This document shows, in pieces, positions 44,877 through 52,771 of a stretch of DNA of 64,000 nucleotides. Source of the stretch: an uncultured Prevotellaceae bacterium. GTDB taxonomy: Bacteria > Bacteroidota > Bacteroidia > Bacteroidales > Muribaculaceae. The stretch is taken from positions 28,136 to 92,135 of the forward strand of contig ONGE01000013.1 of assembly GCA_900317325.1 (NCBI GenBank). The letters run 5' to 3'. The notes under the pieces were generated by a model. The model was not told where the DNA came from and searched no databases. It saw only the letters and a program-made list of their open reading frames with translations. Position numbers and translations under genes: made by a program. The stretch's first letter is position 1, and the number at the start of each line of letters is the position of its first letter.

Positions 44877-45770
44877 ATGAGACGTATACTGTTATTATTC
44901 AGTGCATTGATGTTGACTAGTGTTGTTGCTGTGGCACAGGATCAGCTTGCCGAGCAGCAGCCTGGCACTTTGTTCGCTTATCCTATGGCTCCTGACACGT
45001 GTTCCACGCTGGAGAGCCGCTGCAATTACATCATCACGCACTTCTGGGACAACTACGACATCAGCAGGCCCATCACTGACATGCCCGCGTTCGAGAGGAC
45101 TTTCCGCGACTTTGTGGACTTCTTCCGCTACGGTCACCGCAATGTGGTGCTGGGGACTGTCCGCGACCTGGTGAACAAGGCGCAGTCCAATACTGGCAAT
45201 CTGCAGAAACTGGGCGAGGTGGCCGAGCGCGCGCTGTACGGCTCCGAGGCCGAGTATTGGAGCGATGAGGTCTATGTGGCCTTTGCCAAGTCGCTTGCTT
45301 CTTGCAAACAGCTGCCGCGTGACGTGCGTGACCATTATGCCGAACAATTGGCGCGCATCAATACTGTTCAAGTGGGCTCAGTGCTTGATTTTGAATATGT
45401 TGACCTTGACGGACTGAAGCATCGCTTGAGCGAGAAGAGCGACACGGCTCTTGTTCTCTTGTTCCTGGACGACAGTACCGACAGCATGATCGGGCGCCTG
45501 CGCCTGAGCACCGATGTGGCCCTGAATGGCCTGTTGAATGGAGGTAATATGCAACTGGTGTGCCTGAGTGTGAACAAGTACAGTGCCGAATGGGCGAAAG
45601 CCGCTGCAGGCTTTGCCGACAATTGGATCATCGGATGCGGGGAGAACTTGGCGCGCGACCTTGACCTGCGTGCTTTCCCGTGCTGCTATTTCCTTGACGA
45701 TAAGCACACTATCCTCAGCAAGAGTCTGTCGGTCGAGGGTTTGATGCAAGCGGTCAATCCCAATTTCTGA
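44877..45770 (+). CDS. Exported thioredoxin-like DUF5106 protein
   Basis: 297 residues with a signal peptide (about 1-21, ending VAVAQ). An N-terminal helical DUF5106-like domain (about 40-155, CNYIITHFWDNYDISRPITDMPAFERTFRDFVDFF) is followed by a thioredoxin-like domain (about 158-297, VGSVLDFEYVDLDGLKHRLSE, LVLLFLDDSTD, LDLRAFPCCYFLD). The usual CxxC is absent from its expected place, where the sequence reads DDSTDSM, so redox activity is doubtful. I take the ATG at 44877 rather than the in-frame TTG at 44865. Confidence 0.75.
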   Translation: MRRILLLFSALMLTSVVAVAQDQLAEQQPGTLFAYPMAPDTCSTLESRCNYIITHFWDNYDISRPITDMPAFERTFRDFVDFFRYGHRNVVLGTVRDLVNKAQSNTGNLQKLGEVAERALYGSEAEYWSDEVYVAFAKSLASCKQLPRDVRDHYAEQLARINTVQVGSVLDFEYVDLDGLKHRLSEKSDTALVLLFLDDSTDSMIGRLRLSTDVALNGLLNGGNMQLVCLSVNKYSAEWAKAAAGFADNWIIGCGENLARDLDLRAFPCCYFLDDKHTILSKSLSVEGLMQAVNPNF

Positions 45771-45860
45771 TTGCCCTCGTCGGCGTTAGTCGGTTGGACG
45801 TCAACGGTTAAGTCGAGCCATAATAAAGTAAAGATTTAGAACAATTCAAACGATAATGAT

Positions 45861-46346
45861 ATGACTGGCTTTTTCAAGAATCTGTTCCTGTATAGCGCGG
45901 GCCATACCTATGGTAACCTGTCGCGCTTGTTCCTGCGCTTGTTCACGGGCATCATGTTTCTGCAACTGTGCATTCGCCAGATGCTGAATTTTGACCAGAT
46001 TGTGCCCACGTTCAATGGCTTGATGGGACTCTCTCCCGAAGCCTCCATGACCGTGCTCGTTGTCATCGAGCTGTTGTGCGCCGTGTGCATCATGCTGGGT
46101 CTGTTGACAAGGTTGGCGGTGCTGTTCCCGCTGGGACTGATGCTGATAGCCGAGCGTGTCTTCATGTCGTCCCAGTCTGCTGTGACCGATCAGTTGTTCA
46201 ACTTTGCGCCGGGTTATCCCGTGATGTTCATCGGCATCTTTGTGTATTTCCTGCTGGCGGGCCCCGGAAAGATTTCGCTGGACTACATCATCGCCGCTCA
46301 TTTCACCGAGAATGCCACCGACGAGAAAGTCCTGGACAACGCTTGA
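45861..46346 (+). CDS. DoxX-like small membrane protein
   Basis: 161 residues with four hydrophobic helices. LSRLFLRLFTGIMFLQLCIRQ, VIELLCAVCIMLGLLTRLAVLFPLGLMLIAE and the final FLLAGPGKISLDYII fit the DoxX/DoxD family of inner-membrane proteins, whose roles are poorly defined (some link to thiosulfate or redox stress). It begins 90 bases after the DUF5106 gene and ends 45 bases before mnmA; co-transcription is likely. Confidence 0.78.
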   Translation: MTGFFKNLFLYSAGHTYGNLSRLFLRLFTGIMFLQLCIRQMLNFDQIVPTFNGLMGLSPEASMTVLVVIELLCAVCIMLGLLTRLAVLFPLGLMLIAERVFMSSQSAVTDQLFNFAPGYPVMFIGIFVYFLLAGPGKISLDYIIAAHFTENATDEKVLDNA

Positions 46347-46391
46347 CCGTGTGTTATTCAATAATTGACAGACGTTTAGGTTGAAAAGAAA

Positions 46392-47456
46392 TTGAGCATC
46401 GCAGTACTCATATCAGGTGGCGTTGACAGCGCCGTGGTGGTTCACCAGCTCAAGGAGCAGGGCGAGGAACTGCACCTGTTCTACATACGCATCGGCATGG
46501 ACAATGACGAGGGCGATTGCAGCGCCGAGGAGGACATCGAGATGTGCACCCTCATCGCTCACCGCTACGGCTTGCCGCTCGAGGTGGTGTCGTTGCACGA
46601 GGAGTACTGGGATCACGTGATGGAGTATGCCCTGCGCACCGTCAAGGCCGGCCTCACGCCCAACCCCGACATGATGTGCAACCGCATGATCAAGTTCGGC
46701 TTCTTTGAGCAACGTTGGGGCAAAGACTTTGACATGACGGCGACGGGCCATTATGCCACAACCCGTGTCATCGACGGCGTGAAATACCTGGCCACGGCAG
46801 TCGATCCCGTCAAGGACCAGACCGATTTCCTGGCACAGATCACCTACGAGCAATTGTGCCATGTCATGTTCCCCATAGGCAACATGCCCAAGGAGGAGGT
46901 GCGCCGCATCGCCGAGGAGGTGCGCTTGCCCAATGCTCATCGCCGTGACAGCCAAGGTATCTGCTTCCTGGGCCAGATTGACTATAACGACTTCATCCGA
47001 CGCCACCTGGGCGAGCGTCCCGGCCCCATCATCGAGCTGGAGACAGGGCGCAAGCTGGGCGAGCACCGCGGCTACTGGTTCCACACCATCGGGCAACGCA
47101 AGGGCTTGGGCCTGAGCGGCGGCCCGTGGTATGTCGTGCGCAAGAACGTCGATGACAACGTCATCTACGTCTCGAACGGCTACGGCACGGCCAAGCAGTA
47201 CGGTCGCACGCTCAACCTTGACGAGATGCACTTCATCTCGGGCAACCCGTGGGAGGGTGTCGACGGCCCCGTTGACATCATGTTCAAGAACCGCCACACT
47301 CCTCACATCATGCGCGGCAAGTTCACCCGTACCGGCGAACGCCAGTGGGTCATCGAGAGCGAGGAGGACGTGCAGGGCATCGCACCGGGCCAGTTTGCCG
47401 TAGTCTATGACGCGCAGGGCCAGTTGTGCTATGGCAGCGGCATCATTACCGCATGA
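46392..47456 (+). CDS. mnmA: tRNA-specific 2-thiouridylase
   Basis: 354-residue cytoplasmic enzyme that adds sulfur to U34 of Lys, Glu and Gln tRNAs using ATP. The PP-loop SGGVDSA lies at residues 8-14. The two catalytic cysteines are C96 (NPDMMCNRMIKFG) and C191 (DSQGICFLG). GHYATT and HTIGQRKGLGL confirm the family. The start must be the TTG at 46392: an in-frame stop (TAG, 46377-46379) lies just upstream, no other usual start codon comes between, and the first ATG falls after the PP-loop. Confidence 0.95.
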   Translation: MSIAVLISGGVDSAVVVHQLKEQGEELHLFYIRIGMDNDEGDCSAEEDIEMCTLIAHRYGLPLEVVSLHEEYWDHVMEYALRTVKAGLTPNPDMMCNRMIKFGFFEQRWGKDFDMTATGHYATTRVIDGVKYLATAVDPVKDQTDFLAQITYEQLCHVMFPIGNMPKEEVRRIAEEVRLPNAHRRDSQGICFLGQIDYNDFIRRHLGERPGPIIELETGRKLGEHRGYWFHTIGQRKGLGLSGGPWYVVRKNVDDNVIYVSNGYGTAKQYGRTLNLDEMHFISGNPWEGVDGPVDIMFKNRHTPHIMRGKFTRTGERQWVIESEEDVQGIAPGQFAVVYDAQGQLCYGSGIITA

Positions 47457-47517
47457 AACAATACCGATGTCATCAAGAGAACCATTCTGTTGATGGCACA
47501 TTGAGATAAAGATATAA

Positions 47518-48114
47518 ATGGAGAATGAGAAATTGATAGAACTCAAGGTGCTGGGCATCACACGCAGTGAGGTGCAGCCTGGGGCTTATGCATTGCTGCT
47601 GGAGAATGCCGACAGTACGCCCGACGTCGCTCGCCGCATCCCCATCGTGGTGGGCGCAGCCGAGGCCCAGTCCATCGCCGTCCATCTGGAGCAGGTGATG
47701 CCGTCTCGCCCGTTGACCCACGACCTGTTCGTGAGCATGTTCCATGCCTTCAAGATAGAGCTGCAGCGTGTCACCATCTACAGTTTCAAGAACGGCGTTT
47801 TTGCCGCGATGATGCACGTGAGCAATGGTGATGTGGAACTGGATATCGATGCCCGCACGAGCGATGCCATCTCCATCGCGCTGCGCACCGGGGCACCCAT
47901 CTACACTACCGACGAGGTGATGGAGCACACGAGCTACGAGTGGCGTCGCGACGGCGAGTACAAGCCGCAGAAGCCCGTGCGTCTCGAGGACTTGCCTGTT
48001 GAGAAACTGGAGCGCCGTCTGCAACGATATGTTGACCGGGAGGAATATGAAAAAGCTGCCCGTGTCCAAAAAATCATCGAGCAGAAAACTAATCCCGGCT
48101 CGGGTGAGGCTTAA
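47518..48114 (+). CDS. Bifunctional nuclease family protein with UVR motif
   Basis: 198 residues. The DUF151/BFN domain (about 8-135) shows RIPIVVGAAEAQSIAVHLE, RPLTHDLFVSMFHAF and DARTSDAISIALRTGAPIY. A UvrB/UvrC-type helical hairpin follows (about 160-190, VEKLERRLQRYVDREEYEKAARVQKII). Members are linked to nuclease activity and stress responses; the exact role in Bacteroidota is not settled. It follows mnmA after 61 bases. Confidence 0.87.
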   Translation: MENEKLIELKVLGITRSEVQPGAYALLLENADSTPDVARRIPIVVGAAEAQSIAVHLEQVMPSRPLTHDLFVSMFHAFKIELQRVTIYSFKNGVFAAMMHVSNGDVELDIDARTSDAISIALRTGAPIYTTDEVMEHTSYEWRRDGEYKPQKPVRLEDLPVEKLERRLQRYVDREEYEKAARVQKIIEQKTNPGSGEA

Positions 48115-48128
48115 TGCAGCATTTTTAG

Positions 48129-48136
48129 TACCTTTG
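48129..48136 (+). promoter_or_regulatory. -7 promoter box for the nucleoside transporter
   Basis: TACCTTTG fits TAnnTTTG, 45 bases before the chosen ATG. It also argues against the TTG at 48141 as start codon, since that would lie too close to the promoter. Confidence 0.65.
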
Positions 48137-48173
48137 TAAGTTGAATATATTCATTAAAAAATACGTATTTCTT

Positions 48174-49499
48174 ATGAAAAATCTGAAGTTGAGACTCATT
48201 GTGATGAATTTCCTGGAGTTCGCCGTGTGGGGTGCCTATCTTACCTGCATGGGCAACTACCTGGGACGAGCCGGCATGGGCAGCGAAATCTCGTGGTTCT
48301 ATGCCATCCAGGGCATCGTGTCGATTTTCATGCCCACCCTGATGGGTATTGTGGCCGACAAGTACATTCAGCCGCAGCGTTTGCTGGGCATCTGTCACCT
48401 GATAGCAGGTATGGCGATGATTGCGCTGGCCTATATGGGAATGACCAACCCCATGCCCAATAAGGTGGCCTTCATTACCATCTATACGCTCAGCGTCGCC
48501 TTCTACATGCCCACCTTGGCCTTGTCCAACACGGTGGCGTTCACCATCCTCAAGGACAACGGCATGGATACCGAGAAGGATTTCCCGCCCATCCGCGTGT
48601 TCGGTACCATCGGTTTCATCGCCACGATGTGGTTTGTCAACTGTGCTGTGCTGGATAACGGCAGCTTCGGCTTCACGCTGGGCGAGAACGACAACAAGTT
48701 CCAGTACACCTTCATGCAGTTCATGGTATCTGGCCTGCTGAGCATCGTGCTGTTCCTGTACTGCATGACCTTGCCCGCCTGCAGGCTGGTGAAGAAGGAG
48801 TCTCAGTCGCTGGCCGAGCAGCTGGGCCTGAGTGCCTTCAAGCTGTTCAAGACCAAGAAGATGGCCATGTTCTTCATCTTCTCGGCTATGCTGGGCATGT
48901 CGCTTCAGGTGACCAACGGCTTTGCTACGCCTTACCTGACTCACTTCAAGAGTGATCCCACGATGGCCGACACCTTCGGCGCCAACAATGCCACGATGCT
49001 CGTGTCGCTCTCGCAGATCGCCGAGGCCCTGTGCATCCTGCTGATCCCGTTCTTCCTCAAGCGTTACGGCATCAAGATTGTAATGTTGATTGCCATGTTC
49101 GCCTGGGTATTGAGGTTCGGCTTCTTCGGTGCCGGTAATCCTGCCTTCCCCGGTGTCATCCTGATTGTGCTGTCGTGTCTGGTCTATGGTGTCGCTTTTG
49201 ACTTCTTCAACGTCTCGGGCGGTATCTTTGTGGACAAGGAATGCGAGCCCAATGTCAAGGCTTCGGCTCAGGGCTTGTTCATGCTGATGACCAACGGCTT
49301 GGGCGCCACCATCGGTACGCTGGCCGCCGGTGCCATTGTCAACAGCCTGTGCCACTGGACCGAGGACGGCTTCCTCGTGGGCAATACTCCGACGAGCTGG
49401 AGCACGGCATGGTACATCTTCGCCACGTTTGCCCTGGTGGTAGCCGTGTCGTTCATGTTCCTGTTCAAGTACAAGCACGTGAGAGAGGACCAGAAGTAA
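48174..49499 (+). CDS. Nucleoside:H+ symporter (NupG-type MFS)
   Basis: 441 residues, 12 predicted helices. MNFLEFAVWGAYLTCMGNYLGRAGMG, IVADKYIQPQRLLGICHLIAG and IRVFGTIGFIATMWFVN are typical of the NupG/XapB nucleoside permease family of Bacteroidales. It would import nucleosides across the inner membrane with protons. I start at the ATG 48174, 45 bases after the promoter box. rsmE begins 6 bases after its stop. Confidence 0.87.
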   Translation: MKNLKLRLIVMNFLEFAVWGAYLTCMGNYLGRAGMGSEISWFYAIQGIVSIFMPTLMGIVADKYIQPQRLLGICHLIAGMAMIALAYMGMTNPMPNKVAFITIYTLSVAFYMPTLALSNTVAFTILKDNGMDTEKDFPPIRVFGTIGFIATMWFVNCAVLDNGSFGFTLGENDNKFQYTFMQFMVSGLLSIVLFLYCMTLPACRLVKKESQSLAEQLGLSAFKLFKTKKMAMFFIFSAMLGMSLQVTNGFATPYLTHFKSDPTMADTFGANNATMLVSLSQIAEALCILLIPFFLKRYGIKIVMLIAMFAWVLRFGFFGAGNPAFPGVILIVLSCLVYGVAFDFFNVSGGIFVDKECEPNVKASAQGLFMLMTNGLGATIGTLAAGAIVNSLCHWTEDGFLVGNTPTSWSTAWYIFATFALVVAVSFMFLFKYKHVREDQK

Positions 49500-49505
49500 A
49501 GAACT

Positions 49506-50228
49506 ATGCACCGTTTCTATTGTCCTGACATAGCCGACACGTTGACGCTGGGCGAGGAAGATTCCAAGCACTGCGTGAAGGTGTTGCGCATGACTGGGGG
49601 CGATCTCATCGAGATCGTTGACGGGAACGGTAATCTGTATACCTGCCGCATCACGATGGCGCACCCCAAGCGGTGCGCCGTCGAGGTGGTGGAGCGAGTG
49701 GAACAGCTTCCGCATTGGGGATGCCGCATTGTGTTGGGCATCGCGCCCACCAAGCATCTCGACCGCATGGAGTGGCTTGCCGAGAAATGTGTTGAGATGG
49801 GTGTGGACCGTATCGTGCCACTGCGCTGCCACAACAGCGAGCGCACGGTGCTGAAGACCGATCGCCTGAAGAAAATCATGGTGTCGGCCATGAAACAGTC
49901 CCTCAAGGCCACCTTGCCGCAGCTCGACGAACTGACGCCTGTCGAACAGCTGATGAAAGAGCCGTTCGACGGTGTGCGCTGCATTGCCTATTGTGACGAG
50001 CAACTGCCGCGTGAGCAGCGCCAGACGCTGGCCAGCGCCTACAAGCCAGGCTGTGACGTGATGGTGCTCATCGGCCCCGAGGGAGACTTCAGCCCCGAGG
50101 AGGTGCAGGTGGCCTGCGAATCAGGATTTGCTCCCGTAACGCTGGGCGATAGCCGCCTGCGCACCGAGACCGCCGGCATGATGGCCGTGGCGTTTATTCA
50201 CGCTTTGAATTCAAAGCGCGAAGTTTAG
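49506..50228 (+). CDS. rsmE: 16S rRNA (uracil-1498-N3) methyltransferase
   Basis: 240 residues. An N-terminal PUA-like domain (HRFYCPDIADTLTLGEEDSKHCVKVLRM) is followed by a SPOUT knot with LIGPEGDFSPEEV and VTLGDSRLRTETAGMMAVAF, the S-adenosylmethionine-binding signature of RsmE. It methylates U1498 in helix 44 of the small subunit. It sits 6 bases after the transporter stop. Confidence 0.95.
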   Translation: MHRFYCPDIADTLTLGEEDSKHCVKVLRMTGGDLIEIVDGNGNLYTCRITMAHPKRCAVEVVERVEQLPHWGCRIVLGIAPTKHLDRMEWLAEKCVEMGVDRIVPLRCHNSERTVLKTDRLKKIMVSAMKQSLKATLPQLDELTPVEQLMKEPFDGVRCIAYCDEQLPREQRQTLASAYKPGCDVMVLIGPEGDFSPEEVQVACESGFAPVTLGDSRLRTETAGMMAVAFIHALNSKREV

Positions 50229-50300
50229 AGTTAACAGACAAACACGCTGACAGCTATAGGTTGATAGCCGATAGCTGACACTTAAAAGCTTAAAAACTAT

Positions 50301-51113
50301 ATGTTGAACAAATTGCTGTCGTCGCCCAACTTTTTTCTGCTCGCCGGTCCCTGTGTGATCGAGGGCGAGGAGATGGCGATGGATATTGCCGAGAAGGCGC
50401 TCAAGATCACCCAGTCGCTGGGCATCCCCTATGTGTTCAAGGGCAGTTACCGCAAGGCCAACCGCTCACGCATCGACTCGTTTACCGGCATCGGTGACGA
50501 GAAGGCGCTGAAAATCCTGCGCAAAGTGGGCGAGACCTTCAAAATTCCCGTGGTGACCGATATTCACGAGCCCGTCGAGGCCGATATCGCTGCCGAGTAT
50601 GTCGATGTGCTGCAGATTCCCGCCTTCCTGTGCCGCCAGACCGAATTGTTGGTCGCTGCGGCCCACACGGGACGTCTGGTGAACATCAAGAAAGGTCAGT
50701 TCCTGGCGCCCGAGTCGATGCGTTTTGCCGTGCAAAAGGTGGTTGACGCTGGCAACGACCAGGTGACTATCACCGAGCGTGGCACCACCTTCGGTTATCA
50801 AGACCTGGTGGTGGATTTCCGTGGTGTGCCCGTGATGCAGGCTTTTGCGCCTGTCATCGTGGACGTCACCCACAGTCTGCAGCAGCCCAATCAGGGTGGG
50901 GGAGTGACCGGAGGCCGTCCCGAGCTCATCGAGACGATGGCCCGCGCTGCCATTGCTGCTGGAGCCGACGGACTGTTCCTCGAGACTCACCAAGACCCGT
51001 CGGTGGCCAAGAGCGACGGCGCCAACATGCTGCGCCTTGACCTGCTGGAAGGCCTGCTGACACGCCTTTCCCGTCTCAAAGCCACCATCAACGAAATTGA
51101 TAACAAACTGTAA
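50301..51113 (+). CDS. kdsA: 3-deoxy-8-phosphooctulonate synthase, metal-dependent type
   Basis: 270-residue cytoplasmic enzyme that joins arabinose-5-phosphate and phosphoenolpyruvate to make Kdo-8-phosphate for lipid A core synthesis. Motifs: FLLAGPCVIEGEEM, FKGSYRKANRSRIDSFTG, NIKKGQFLAPESM, GVTGGRPELIETMARAA and LFLETHQDP. C18 in AGPC is the metal-ligand Cys of the metal-dependent class; the metal-independent E. coli form has Asn there. TPR and tamL genes follow, making an envelope-biogenesis group. Confidence 0.96.
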   Translation: MLNKLLSSPNFFLLAGPCVIEGEEMAMDIAEKALKITQSLGIPYVFKGSYRKANRSRIDSFTGIGDEKALKILRKVGETFKIPVVTDIHEPVEADIAAEYVDVLQIPAFLCRQTELLVAAAHTGRLVNIKKGQFLAPESMRFAVQKVVDAGNDQVTITERGTTFGYQDLVVDFRGVPVMQAFAPVIVDVTHSLQQPNQGGGVTGGRPELIETMARAAIAAGADGLFLETHQDPSVAKSDGANMLRLDLLEGLLTRLSRLKATINEIDNKL

Positions 51114-51137
51114 TACAAACTAGAAGATATCTGCGAT

Positions 51138-52736
51138 ATGAACACCAAGAAGTTATTCCTGCTGCTCGTGATTGCTGTCACCGCGTTTACTGCTGTGTGC
51201 CAGAGCAATGATGTCGTGTTCAGGGACAAGATGACCAGTGCCGTGATGAAGGTCTATGATGAACATCTGGCACAGAATCCCAACGATTACAACATCCTGT
51301 TCGCCCGTGCTCACCAGAATTTCTATAACGGTGACTACACTGCCGCCCTGGCCGATGTGAATCAGGCGCTCATGCTCACGCCCAAGACCGACAAGGACCT
51401 TAGGTTTGACGAGTATATCTTGCGTGCCCGCATCAGCGATGCCCGCCGTGACTACACGAGCGAGCTGGCTGACCTGCGTCTGGCTCAGGAACTGCAGCCC
51501 AAATCGCTGCCTTGCACCGACCTCATCGCCAAGGCCAACCTCAAGGTCGGTGACCTCGCCGCCGCCGAGAAAGCCTTCAAGACCATCCTGCGCGCCGAGT
51601 CGATGAACTACGACGCGATGTATGGCCTGGCCCAGGTGGAGCAGGGACGCGGCAACGACAAGAATGCCATTGCCCAGGTGAGCAAGGCTGTGGAGTTGTT
51701 CCGTGCCGAGCCACAGGTGTATGTGAACCGAGCAGATATCTTTAAGCGTCAAGGCAACATCGAGGCTGCCGTTCAAGATCTGCTGATGGGTATGGCCGTG
51801 GGCAACGGCGGCAATGCTGCACAACGTCTGTTTGACTTGAGCGACACCCATTACGATGCCGTGATGCGTTCTCTTGACGATATCGCCAATCGCAGCACCG
51901 AGGGCGGTGGACTGTTCCGCTATCTGCGCGCCAACATCGCTCTGGACCATTGCCGCTATGCTCAGGCCCTGAGCGACTTGAACCGAATCGTGAACCAGAA
52001 CTTGTATAACAGCCCCGAGGTGTATAACAACATGGCCAAGTGCTTGCTCGAGTTGGGCCGCTACGACGAGGCTGTGGCTAAAGCCGACAAAGCCATCTCC
52101 ATCGATCCTACGCAACCCGAATTCTATCTGGTGAAGTCCCAGGCCGAATACAATGTGGGCGAGGGTGGCAACCATGAGGCCGCCATGGAATGGCTGAACC
52201 GTTGTTCGCTCATGGCTCCCCAATATGTTCCCATGTTGCTGGCCAAGGCCGCCTTGTTTGCCCGTCAAGGCAATGACAACGAGGCCCTGGGTTACCTTAA
52301 CGCTGCCCTGGCCAACGAGTCGGGTAACGCCGAGGCCCTGCTGTCGCGCGCCCTCGTTCTCAAGCGATTGGGCTATGACCGGCTGGCAGTCACCAACCTG
52401 AACACGATGCTGCTGTTGAGCGACGATATCTATGACTTGAAAGGCTTTGCCTACAACGAGTTGGGCCGCGACAACGAGGCTTTCGCTTGGCTGAATCAGA
52501 TCACCTCGACCCCGATGCCGGGCGGCGAGAATTACTACTATGCTGCGCTTTTCATGGCTCAGCGCGGAGACAATTTCAAGGCTAAAGAATATCTCGAGAA
52601 AGCGATTGAACTGGGTTACGGTAGTCGTCACAACCTGCTGCGCGACGACCTGTTCCCCATCACGCTCAAGGCGTTGCGTGCCGAGCCGGGCTATGACCTG
52701 ATTGTAGACAAGGCCCAGCGCAACTTCGTGGAGTGA
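51138..52736 (+). CDS. Exported tetratricopeptide-repeat protein
   Basis: 532 residues with a signal peptide (about 1-21). At least ten TPR-like helical pairs cover the chain (for example YNILFARAHQNFYNGDYTAALADVNQALML, NMAKCLLELGRYDEAVAKADKAISIDP, FMAQRGDNFKAKEYLEKAIELGY). Such proteins serve as scaffolds. Position between kdsA and tamL, with gaps of 24 and 35 bases, suggests a part in outer-membrane assembly, but the partner is unknown. Confidence 0.82.
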   Translation: MNTKKLFLLLVIAVTAFTAVCQSNDVVFRDKMTSAVMKVYDEHLAQNPNDYNILFARAHQNFYNGDYTAALADVNQALMLTPKTDKDLRFDEYILRARISDARRDYTSELADLRLAQELQPKSLPCTDLIAKANLKVGDLAAAEKAFKTILRAESMNYDAMYGLAQVEQGRGNDKNAIAQVSKAVELFRAEPQVYVNRADIFKRQGNIEAAVQDLLMGMAVGNGGNAAQRLFDLSDTHYDAVMRSLDDIANRSTEGGGLFRYLRANIALDHCRYAQALSDLNRIVNQNLYNSPEVYNNMAKCLLELGRYDEAVAKADKAISIDPTQPEFYLVKSQAEYNVGEGGNHEAAMEWLNRCSLMAPQYVPMLLAKAALFARQGNDNEALGYLNAALANESGNAEALLSRALVLKRLGYDRLAVTNLNTMLLLSDDIYDLKGFAYNELGRDNEAFAWLNQITSTPMPGGENYYYAALFMAQRGDNFKAKEYLEKAIELGYGSRHNLLRDDLFPITLKALRAEPGYDLIVDKAQRNFVE

Positions 52737-52771
52737 TGCATCCTTTCAAGGGTTAGGAATTATTGCTGGAG

